Positions 1 to 5,458 of a stretch of 6,170 bases of DNA are shown here, in pieces. The DNA comes from Bacillota bacterium (GTDB taxonomy: Bacteria > Bacillota > Clostridia > Christensenellales > CAG-138): assembly GCA_023393045.1 (NCBI GenBank), contig JAEWMV010000097.1, forward strand, positions 1 through 6,170. Reading direction: 5' to 3'. Position 1 is the first letter of the stretch. Every line of letters starts with the position of its first letter. A program made the position numbers and the translations under genes. Below the pieces are notes generated by a model. It was not told where the DNA came from, did not search any database, and saw only the letters and a list, made by a program, of their open reading frames with translations.

Positions 1-2
1 GA

Positions 3-74
3 ATTATGGAGGAAATGGATCCCGTTCTGGCGGCGAAGATCCTGAGCAAGGTTTTTGTGAATACAAACGGATAG
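3..74 (+). CDS. C-terminal end of a probable YlxF/MotE-like flagellar protein (partial)
   Basis: Frame 3 is open from the left edge and ends at TAG 72-74, giving 23 residues that include EEMDPVLAAKILSKVF. This resembles the helical 'MDPxxAAxIL' repeat of the MgtE intracellular N domain, found at the C-terminus of the MotE/YlxF proteins commonly encoded between fliJ and fliK in Firmicute flagellar operons. Position supports the call, since fliK follows after 25 nt. Members of this family are thought to be membrane-anchored and linked to flagellar or stator function, but nothing here shows the specific role. Only the tail is visible, so the call rests on one short motif plus gene order. A different helical flagellar protein is possible. 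Confidence 0.55.
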   Translation: MMEEMDPVLAAKILSKVFVNTNG

Positions 75-75
75 G

Positions 76-83
76 AAAGGAGG
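76..83 (+). promoter_or_regulatory. Strong Shine-Dalgarno of fliK, unusually far from the ATG
   Basis: AAAGGAGG lies just after the upstream stop codon. It is 16 nt from the first in-frame ATG (100), well beyond the usual 5-10 nt. The in-frame codon at the usual distance is ATC at 91, with 7 nt between. An in-frame TGA at 58-60 limits any extension. Translation may start at ATG 100 with poor spacing, at a rare non-canonical ATC, or at a start codon lost through a base error. Confidence 0.6.
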
Positions 84-99
84 AATCCCTATCGAAAGC

Positions 100-1590
100 A
101 TGATTCAGTTTATCACCGGCGGCAGTCAGGCGTTCCAGGCGATGCCGGAAGCTGCGGACTGCGCGACGAAGGACAGCGTGTTCAATCAGCTGTTAAACCG
201 GCGAATGAACGCGGCGAAGCAGACGGCGGACGATGCAGTTGAACCAAAAGCGTCCGCGCCGCCGAAAGCCGAAAACGGAGAAAATGCGGCGCAAAGGACG
301 CAGCGACGCACCATCGACAGGGCGGATTTGATTCCCCCGGAAGAGAACGCGCAAAAGGACAGCAAATGTGACAGTTCACAGACCGACGTGTTGGAGTATG
401 GAATTGTTGGCATTCTCGAAGGAATCGGATTGCTGGGCCTGAGGGATCAACAGGAACCCCCGGCGGATGGCATCGGGGCCGCGGCCACGGACGGCATGGC
501 CCAACCTCCGCATGTGAACGGGGAAAGCTGGAACATCAGTGCACGGATGCCGGAGACAGACCTGGCGCAGGGAATGAGCGCCGGGGAGGAAGCGCAGGCG
601 ACGCAGGCCGGACAGGCCGCCTGCTCCTTGGAGAATATCAGCAGCACAGCGCCGCAGGGCGCACCAGAACAGACCCCGCCGGTATTGCCGCAGGGGACGA
701 GCGCCGAAGGGAATACAAGCGTTCCGGCGCAGATGGACGCCGAGGCGGTGCAGTCTGAAAATCCCACGCTTGGGGCGCAGGCAGGGCAGAACGGGGTCAA
801 AGAGGTCGAGAAGCTGTCCGCGGCGTTTGACGAGGTCATGTCCCGCGCGGCGGGAGATCGGCCAAGCGCCAGGGAAAGCGCGGTGCTCGAACAGGCGGCG
901 GCTATCGTTCACACGATACAAGCCAACGAGGAACAGACGGGCGAGGGGCAGGCAAACGGGAGTTTCGACGCCATGCCCAATCCCGATAAGGATGAGTCGG
1001 TTGAAACGAAGCCCGCGCAAAACGCCCCGCAAGGCGCTTTCTCCCTTGAAGGCGCAACGTCAAGAACCGCGGCACAAGCGGGCGAAGCGGCGGCCGCGGC
1101 TGGGGAGGTCGTACAGGAACAGCAGGTGCAGGAGAACCTCAACGACATCGTCGAGAGCGTATCCATCCATTCGGCCGACGATGTGCAGGAGTTTGAGATC
1201 ACCTTGCGGCCGGAGCATCTTGGCAAGCTGAAGATCAACCTCGTCAAGGACGGAACCGGCATCAGCGTGGCGCTCGATGCGAAGGACGATAAGGTCAGGC
1301 AGATGCTGCAGCCCCAGATGGAGGAATTGCAGCAGCTCCTGAAGGAGAAGGGCGTCCCCGTGACGCGCGTGGAGGTCGTGCCCGAGCAGTTCGCGGCCGC
1401 GGACGGCCGGAACGCCCGGCAGGACACGAGCTGGCAGCAGAACCGGGGCGAGCGCGCGAACGCGCAGCGCGGGACCACAGCCGGCCGGAGCGAACGTGCA
1501 GGCGTGGCAGCCACAGGACTCTACGGCCCGGCCGAGAGAGCGCCCGCAGCGCTCAGGAGCCCGTACAGCTCCGTAGAATTTCAAGCATAA
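100..1590 (+). CDS. fliK: Flagellar hook-length control protein FliK
   Basis: FliK measures the growing hook and switches the export apparatus from hook to filament substrates. It acts as a secreted ruler that contacts FlhB. The 496-residue product has the family layout: a long, poorly conserved N-terminal and central region (about 1-340) rich in Ala, Gln, Gly, Pro and Glu, then a conserved hook-length domain at about 345-430. That domain carries the hallmark LRPEHLGKLKINLVKDG (369-385), followed by ALDAKDDKVRQML and a helix ending in LLKEKGVPVTRVEVV (413-427). A basic, probably disordered tail (about 435-496) follows. Cysteines are at 21, 90 and 175. flgD starts 14 nt after the stop, consistent with one transcript. 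The start is taken at ATG 100, but its spacing to the SD is odd. The C-terminal domain makes the family call secure; the variable N-terminal part could not identify it alone. Confidence 0.93.
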   Translation: MIQFITGGSQAFQAMPEAADCATKDSVFNQLLNRRMNAAKQTADDAVEPKASAPPKAENGENAAQRTQRRTIDRADLIPPEENAQKDSKCDSSQTDVLEYGIVGILEGIGLLGLRDQQEPPADGIGAAATDGMAQPPHVNGESWNISARMPETDLAQGMSAGEEAQATQAGQAACSLENISSTAPQGAPEQTPPVLPQGTSAEGNTSVPAQMDAEAVQSENPTLGAQAGQNGVKEVEKLSAAFDEVMSRAAGDRPSARESAVLEQAAAIVHTIQANEEQTGEGQANGSFDAMPNPDKDESVETKPAQNAPQGAFSLEGATSRTAAQAGEAAAAAGEVVQEQQVQENLNDIVESVSIHSADDVQEFEITLRPEHLGKLKINLVKDGTGISVALDAKDDKVRQMLQPQMEELQQLLKEKGVPVTRVEVVPEQFAAADGRNARQDTSWQQNRGERANAQRGTTAGRSERAGVAATGLYGPAERAPAALRSPYSSVEFQA

Positions 1591-1604
1591 GCGAGGATTT
1601 ACCT

Positions 1605-2270
1605 ATGAGCAATACATTGAGCGGCGTGGCGTCGGCAGCGACGGACGCAGCAACGAGCAAAAGCGGCCTGCGCAACATAGACGAGCTCAATACGGGCACC
1701 ACCGCGTCCAACGCGCTGGGCAAGAACGAGTTCCTGCAGATACTGGTCGCGCAGATGGCCAATCAGGACCCCCTGGAGCCGGCCAGCAACACCGAATTCA
1801 TTGCGCAGCTCGCGCAGTTCAGCGCGCTGGAGCAGATGCAGAACCTCAACGCTTCCATGAGCACGCTCCTTGCCAACAGCATGATCGGCAAGATCGTCTG
1901 TGTGCAGCCCAAGGACGGCAGCGGCCTTATCTACGGCTACGTGGACGGCGTCGTGACGGAGGGCGGGGTCAACTACATCGTGGTCGGCGACGAGTATTAT
2001 ACGGTGGATCAGATCGTGGCCGTGATGGACGGCGAAACGCAGGACGCGGGCGCGCAGCTCCCGTCGCAGACGGGCCTCATCGGCATGATCGCCACCGCCA
2101 CCATACTCAATGAGGATGGGACGAGCACGACCGTCACCGGCGAGATCACCAAGCTGCTCTCGGTAAACGGGCGAACCTACGCCCTGATCGACGGCGTGCA
2201 GGTTCCCGTATCCTCCATCACGGAGATCGTCCCCAAGGCGCAACCCGCGGAAAATACCGAAAACGACTGA
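1605..2270 (+). CDS. flgD: Flagellar hook assembly (cap) protein FlgD
   Basis: FlgD caps the growing hook rod and allows FlgE subunits to polymerise outside the cell; it is itself exported by the flagellar type III system. The 221-residue product has a flexible N-terminus, then the family signature around LGKNEFLQILVAQMANQDPL (38-57), followed by NTEFIAQLAQFSALEQM (62-78). The rest holds two similar beta-rich modules, 92-141 (starting MIGKIV) and 157-209 (starting LIGMIA), each ending in a V/I-x-x-I-x-x-V type strand. They look like a tandem SH3/Tudor-like duplication rather than one copy. The acidic tail ENTEND is probably disordered. The start at 1605 is preceded by GAGG (1593-1596) at 8 nt. 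The gene sits 14 nt after fliK and 30 nt before flgE, as expected for hook genes made together. No cysteine-rich or catalytic motif is expected. Confidence 0.95.
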   Translation: MSNTLSGVASAATDAATSKSGLRNIDELNTGTTASNALGKNEFLQILVAQMANQDPLEPASNTEFIAQLAQFSALEQMQNLNASMSTLLANSMIGKIVCVQPKDGSGLIYGYVDGVVTEGGVNYIVVGDEYYTVDQIVAVMDGETQDAGAQLPSQTGLIGMIATATILNEDGTSTTVTGEITKLLSVNGRTYALIDGVQVPVSSITEIVPKAQPAENTEND

Positions 2271-2300
2271 ATCAATTAAACTATCAGGAGGCATAAAGCC

Positions 2301-3125
2301 ATGATGCGTGCACTTTACTCCGGCGTGACCGGACTTACGAGCCATCAGACCAGGATGGACGTTATCGGCAACAACATCGCCAACGTGAATACGGTGGGCT
2401 ATAAGGCCAGCCGCGTCATATTCCAGGATATTTACAGCTCCAGCCTCAAGCCGGCTGCCGCGCCCACCGCCGCCAAGGGCGGCACGAACCCCCAGCAGGT
2501 GGGCCTGGGCGTACAGATCGCCGCCATCGACATCCTGCACAGCAAGGGCGCGCCGCAGTACACGGGCGAGTCGCTCGACTTCTCCATAGACGGCTCCGGC
2601 TTCTTCATCCTTTCAGACGGTGCGAACGAGACTTATACCCGCGCGGGCAACTTCTATATGGACAACGCGGACATGCTTGTTAACGCCAACGGCAAGTATG
2701 TGCAGGGCTATATGTATGATAGTGTTGCGGGCGCTTACTCGGCCACTTTGAGCAACATTGAGGTCGACCCGGCCTACGATCTTGTGACCATCGATGAAAA
2801 CGGCGTCATCACGGGCGTCGACGCCACGGGTACGAGGGTGCCGATCGCGACGATCGCACTGGCGACGTTCAGCAACGTGAACGGCCTTTCCAAGGACGGC
2901 GAAAACCAGTACCTCGCAACCAACAACTCCGGCGCGGCAACCTATACCACGCCCGGCGCGGGCGGCTCGGGCGAGCTCAAGCCCGGTACGCTCGAAATGT
3001 CCAACGTGGATCTCGCCAGCGAGTTCACCAACATGATCGTAACGCAGCGCGGCTTCCAGGCGAATTCCCGCATCATTACGACCACGGACTCCATGCTTGA
3101 GGAGCTTGTGAACCTCAAGAGGTAA
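2301..3125 (+). CDS. flgE: Flagellar hook protein FlgE (short Firmicute FlgE/FlgG-type)
   Basis: This is the structural protein of the hook, exported and polymerised under the FlgD cap. The 274-residue product has both flagellar rod/hook motifs. The N-terminal one is RALYSGVTGL (3-12) with MDVIGNNIANVNTVGYKASR (19-38). The C-terminal one is GTLEMSNVDLASEFTNMIV (229-247) with QRGFQANSRIITTTDSMLEE (249-268). The central FlgE/F/G-type core includes SLDFSIDGSGFFIL (91-104) and TYTRAGNF (111-118). The length matches B. subtilis FlgE (about 264 aa, once called FlgG), not the larger enteric FlgE, so the outer surface domain is minimal. There is no cysteine, so spirochete-type Cys-Lys lysinoalanine cross-linking is not expected. 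AGGAGG at 2286-2291 lies 9 nt from ATG 2301, favouring it over ATG 2304. A distal-rod FlgG is the alternative, but placement after flgD and before flbD favours hook protein. Confidence 0.9.
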   Translation: MMRALYSGVTGLTSHQTRMDVIGNNIANVNTVGYKASRVIFQDIYSSSLKPAAAPTAAKGGTNPQQVGLGVQIAAIDILHSKGAPQYTGESLDFSIDGSGFFILSDGANETYTRAGNFYMDNADMLVNANGKYVQGYMYDSVAGAYSATLSNIEVDPAYDLVTIDENGVITGVDATGTRVPIATIALATFSNVNGLSKDGENQYLATNNSGAATYTTPGAGGSGELKPGTLEMSNVDLASEFTNMIVTQRGFQANSRIITTTDSMLEELVNLKR

Positions 3126-3133
3126 TTTTAGAA

Positions 3134-3140
3134 AAGGAGG
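3134..3140 (+). promoter_or_regulatory. Displaced strong Shine-Dalgarno upstream of flbD
   Basis: AAGGAGG lies 9 nt after the flgE stop and has no ATG, GTG or TTG at usable distance. The next start is flbD ATG 3187, 46 nt away. In-frame TGA 3178-3180 rules out a longer FlbD, apart from a possible ATT at 3181. The site directly abuts the hairpin at 3142-3175; if that folds, the effective gap to ATG is about 12 nt. GGAGGG (3136-3141) can also pair with CCCTCC (3150-3155), which would hide the site. Confidence 0.6.
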
Positions 3141-3141
3141 G

Positions 3142-3175
3142 CTGCCGCGCCCTCCGCGAAGGGGCGGCGCGGCAG
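3142..3175 (+). promoter_or_regulatory. GC-rich hairpin in the flgE-flbD gap with a competing anti-SD fold
   Basis: CTGCCGCGCC (3142-3151) is an exact inverted repeat of GGCGCGGCAG (3166-3175), giving ten consecutive Watson-Crick pairs, nine of them G-C, around a 14-nt loop. No T-run follows (the next bases are GCTGAATTGCG), so it is not a typical intrinsic terminator. An alternative 6-bp hairpin pairs GGAGGG (3136-3141) with CCCTCC (3150-3155) across an 8-nt loop. The two folds share bases 3150-3151. Possible roles are control of flbD translation, or protection or processing of the flgE mRNA end. The pairing is seen in the sequence; the function is inferred. Confidence 0.55.
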
Positions 3176-3186
3176 GCTGAATTGCG

Positions 3187-3378
3187 ATGATTAAGCTGAC
3201 AAGGCTCAAGGGGGAACCCTTCCTGCTCAACTGCGAACTCATCGAGTTTATCGAGGAGACGCCGGACACCGTCATCTCCATGACGAGCGGACGCAAGGTC
3301 GTGGTGATTGAAAGCTCCGAAGAAGTCAAGGAGCGGGTGATTGAATATAAGCGGGCAATCGTCAACTGGATGGAATAA
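3187..3378 (+). CDS. flbD: FlbD/SwrD family flagellar protein
   Basis: This 63-residue protein belongs to the small FlbD family, whose B. subtilis member SwrD (about 71 aa) raises flagellar motor power and supports swarming. The family pattern is clear: IKLTRLKGEPFLLNCELIEF (2-21), ETPDTVISMTSGRKVVV (24-40), then a helical end SSEEVKERVIEYKRAIV (43-59). It has no signal peptide or membrane segment, so it is probably cytoplasmic or peripheral. It lies directly before motA (22 nt), the conserved position in Firmicutes, and fits a role in stator function. Despite the shared symbol it is unrelated to the Caulobacter transcription factor FlbD. The ATG at 3187 is essentially forced by the in-frame TGA at 3178, yet only a weak AGG (3174-3176) lies at normal SD distance. 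The strong SD is upstream, beyond a hairpin. Confidence 0.92.
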   Translation: MIKLTRLKGEPFLLNCELIEFIEETPDTVISMTSGRKVVVIESSEEVKERVIEYKRAIVNWME

Positions 3379-3400
3379 TGCCGGCTTTTGAGGTGACGTT

Positions 3401-4207
3401 TTGGACTTTACGATTATACTTGGCTTGATCTTTGGTACCGCATGCATCGTGATCTCCATTCTCCTTGACGGGAGCTTGGGGTCGTTTGCCGACCTCCCTT
3501 CCGTATTTATCACCATTGGCGGCACGATAGCGTCCACCATTATCTCCTTCCCCGCCCAGACGCTCCTTTCCCTGGGAACAGTCATTAAGAACGCCTTTAT
3601 CAAAAAGAAGTTTGATTTGCAGGCGGACATCGAGCTCATCGTCAAGCTCGCGAACATCGCCCGCCAGGAGGGGCTCTTAAGGCTTGAAAGCGCGGTGGAG
3701 GGAATGGACAATCCCTTCTTGAAAAAAGGCGTCATGCTCGTGGTGGACGGCGCGGATCCCGAGCTTGTCAAGAGCGTGATGGAGGCGGAGATTTACTTCC
3801 TTCAGGAGCGGCATGCAAAGGGGCAGACGGTCATAGACAGCATGGCGCAGTACGCGCCCGCGTACGGCATGATCGGCACGCTGATCGGCCTCATCAACAT
3901 GCTCAAAAAGCTGGAGGATACCGCGGGGCTCGGCCCCAGCATGGCGGTCGCGCTGGTGACGACGTTTTACGGCGTGATACTCGCCAACATGATCTTCACG
4001 CCGATTTCCAAAAAATTGAAAATGCAGACAGCGGCGGAATCCCAGGAGAAGGAGCTGCTGCTCGAAGGTTTGCTCTCCATACAGGACGGGCAGAACCCGC
4101 GGATCATACGCGATAAGCTCAACGCGTTCATTTCCGGCAAGGAACTGCTCAAAGCGCAGGGTGCGCAGCGGAATATCAAGCCGGAGGTGGAGGAGCTCCA
4201 TGAGTAG
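3401..4207 (+). CDS. motA: Flagellar stator protein MotA
   Basis: MotA forms the ring around MotB in the stator and converts ion flow into torque on FliG. The 268-residue product has four predicted membrane helices: about 3-22, 33-53, 152-170 and 179-202. A large cytoplasmic loop (about 55-150) lies between helices 2 and 3. Recognisable parts are DLPSVFITIGGTIASTIISF (31-50), the loop segment ARQEGLLRLE (87-96), whose R88 and E96 probably match the FliG-contacting charges of the family, and the helix 3 and 4 prolines P153 (APAYGMIGTLIGL) and P201 (FTPISKKL). T160 and T188 line up with PomA T158 and T186, as in sodium-driven stators. The start is TTG 3401, with GAGGTG (3390-3395) 5 nt upstream; MDFTIILGL fits the family N-terminus. 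The stop overlaps motB by 8 nt, so translation is probably coupled, suiting a complex with fixed stoichiometry. Confidence 0.96.
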   Translation: MDFTIILGLIFGTACIVISILLDGSLGSFADLPSVFITIGGTIASTIISFPAQTLLSLGTVIKNAFIKKKFDLQADIELIVKLANIARQEGLLRLESAVEGMDNPFLKKGVMLVVDGADPELVKSVMEAEIYFLQERHAKGQTVIDSMAQYAPAYGMIGTLIGLINMLKKLEDTAGLGPSMAVALVTTFYGVILANMIFTPISKKLKMQTAAESQEKELLLEGLLSIQDGQNPRIIRDKLNAFISGKELLKAQGAQRNIKPEVEELHE

Positions 4208-5039
4208 CTTCCGGGATAAAAAAGCAGCGCCGCCGCAGGAAGAAGGATCGCCCGCCTGGATGAATACCTATGGCGATATGGTGACCCTGCTTCTTACGTT
4301 CTTTGTGTTGCTTTTTTCCTTCTCCACCATCGACGTACAGAAATGGAAAGACATCGTCAATTCCTTCGCGGGCCAGCAGGTCATCTCCGCCATACCCGAT
4401 CCGGGCAACACGGGCAACTCGACCTCGGGCCCGGGCGACCTTGAGGAATGGCTCAATTCGCTGGAGGATGGCGAAGATCATTCCGACCCTTCCGACGCGG
4501 CGGGAGAGGGTGACGGAGAGGGCGATACCATAGGCGCCGGCGCAACGGAGCTGACGTTTGCGGAGCTCTATGAAGAAATCAAGGAGCACATAGAGACCCA
4601 CGGCCTTGAGTCGATGCTGGGCATCAGCAAAAACGGCGACATCATCATATTGCGCATCAGCGATTCCGCGCTGTTCGATTCCGGCTCGGCCGACATCAAG
4701 GAGGAGTCGCTCGAACTGCTTGCGCAGGTTTGCGCGATTTTTACCAAATACCAGGCGTCCATACAGATGATCCGCATTGAGGGGCATACGGACAACGTGC
4801 CGATATCGCGCTTCAACTATAAATATAAGGATAATTGGGACCTTTCATCCAGCCGGGCGACGAACGTACTCCGCTATTGTAAGGACACGTCCGAGCTCGC
4901 CCCGCACCAGTTCTCCGCCGTGGGATATGGTGAGTATTATCCCGTGGCCGACAACGACACTGAGGAAGGAAGGGCGCAAAACCGGCGCGTGGACTTTGTG
5001 ATTCAAAGCTATGCCGTCGACAACGCAGGAGGAAACTGA
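4200..5039 (+). CDS. motB: Flagellar stator protein MotB (OmpA-like peptidoglycan-binding)
   Basis: MotB anchors the stator to peptidoglycan and carries the ion-binding aspartate. The 279-residue product has a short cytoplasmic N-terminus ending WMNTYGDM, with D26 as the expected ion-carrying residue, and one membrane helix (about 27-46). A plug-like amphipathic stretch (about 47-60) follows, then a long Gly/Ser/Asp/Glu-rich linker (about 66-116). The OmpA/MotB domain spans about 150-270: FDSGSADIKEES (159-170), IRIEGHTDNVPI (191-202), SSSRATNVLRY (216-226) and EEGRAQNRRVDFVI (255-268). ATG 4200 is chosen because AGGAG (4191-4195) and GGAGGTGG (4183-4190) lie just upstream and MSSFRDKK suits the family. 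A GTG at 4161 would add 13 residues deep inside motA and is unlikely. The start overlaps the motA stop by 8 nt; fliL follows after 3 nt in the same frame. Confidence 0.96.
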   Translation: MSSFRDKKAAPPQEEGSPAWMNTYGDMVTLLLTFFVLLFSFSTIDVQKWKDIVNSFAGQQVISAIPDPGNTGNSTSGPGDLEEWLNSLEDGEDHSDPSDAAGEGDGEGDTIGAGATELTFAELYEEIKEHIETHGLESMLGISKNGDIIILRISDSALFDSGSADIKEESLELLAQVCAIFTKYQASIQMIRIEGHTDNVPISRFNYKYKDNWDLSSSRATNVLRYCKDTSELAPHQFSAVGYGEYYPVADNDTEEGRAQNRRVDFVIQSYAVDNAGGN

Positions 5040-5042
5040 AAC

Positions 5043-5432
5043 TTGGTTAAGAAAATCATCATCATAGCGGTCATCATCGCAGTCATAGCCGGGCTTGCGG
5101 TATGGTATTTCACCAGACCCCCCAAGGAGCCCGAGCCTTCTTCCTATTCTCCGGGCGAATATTTCATCACCAACATTCAGGAGAGCAACAAGCTCTTCCG
5201 CACGGATATCATCCTGCGGCTGAGCAGGGATGACCAGTTGGAATTTCTTGAGGAGAACAATTACATCATTCGTGATATAATATTGTTTACATTGCGTGAC
5301 AAAACGGAGGAGGAACTGCGCGCGGCGGGAGCGCAGCAGGGACTGCGCGATGAAATAATTTCCAGCCTGAAAGATAAATTGGGTATTGACTATATTACCG
5401 CAATCTATTTCAATGAATATATTATCCAATAA
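5043..5432 (+). CDS. fliL: Flagellar basal body-associated protein FliL
   Basis: FliL is a single-pass inner-membrane protein that surrounds or supports the stator and improves motor function under load. The 129-residue product has a short positive start (MVKK), one hydrophobic helix (about 4-22, IIIIAVIIAVIAGLAVWYF) and a Pro-rich spacer. The external FliL domain starts at YSPGEYFITNIQ (35-46) and ends with the family-typical IYFNEYIIQ (121-129). It is on the short side for FliL (many are 140-175 aa), but both domain ends are present, so it does not look truncated. TTG 5043 is the only reasonable start: the in-frame motB stop (TGA 5037) lies two codons upstream, and there is no internal methionine. 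AGGAGG (5027-5032) inside the motB end lies 10 nt before it. Position between motB and fliM matches the classical Firmicute order. Confidence 0.94.
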   Translation: MVKKIIIIAVIIAVIAGLAVWYFTRPPKEPEPSSYSPGEYFITNIQESNKLFRTDIILRLSRDDQLEFLEENNYIIRDIILFTLRDKTEEELRAAGAQQGLRDEIISSLKDKLGIDYITAIYFNEYIIQ

Positions 5433-5458
5433 TTCTGTGACGGATTAAGGAGAGTGCT

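Noticed and set aside
770..1231. A 153-codon + strand frame inside fliK
   Set aside because: It is an Arg/Ser/Pro-rich out-of-frame shadow of fliK without an SD or any recognisable domain.
1599..2540. A 313-codon open frame on the - strand across flgD and the start of flgE
   Set aside because: It lies opposite two unmistakable genes, has no recognisable domain, and comes from the GC-biased third positions of the + strand genes. The other long - strand frames (for example 376-1032 and 2613-3365) are rejected for the same reason.
3142..3175. Intrinsic terminator after flgE
   Set aside because: The stem is strong, but no T-run follows it, and flbD, motA and the rest continue on the same strand shortly after.
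4799..4806. GCCGATAT, an exact match to the sigma-D (flagellar) -10 consensus inside motB
   Set aside because: No TAAA-like -35 lies 14-16 nt upstream (the bases there are GAGGGG). The match is also explained by codons of the conserved NVPI motif of MotB.
5276..5281. TATAAT, a possible sigma-A -10 element inside fliL upstream of fliM
   Set aside because: The expected -35 site (about 5253-5258, GAGAAC) does not match TTGACA, and the nearest TTGAGG is 22 nt away. It is probably a chance match in an AT-rich part of fliL.
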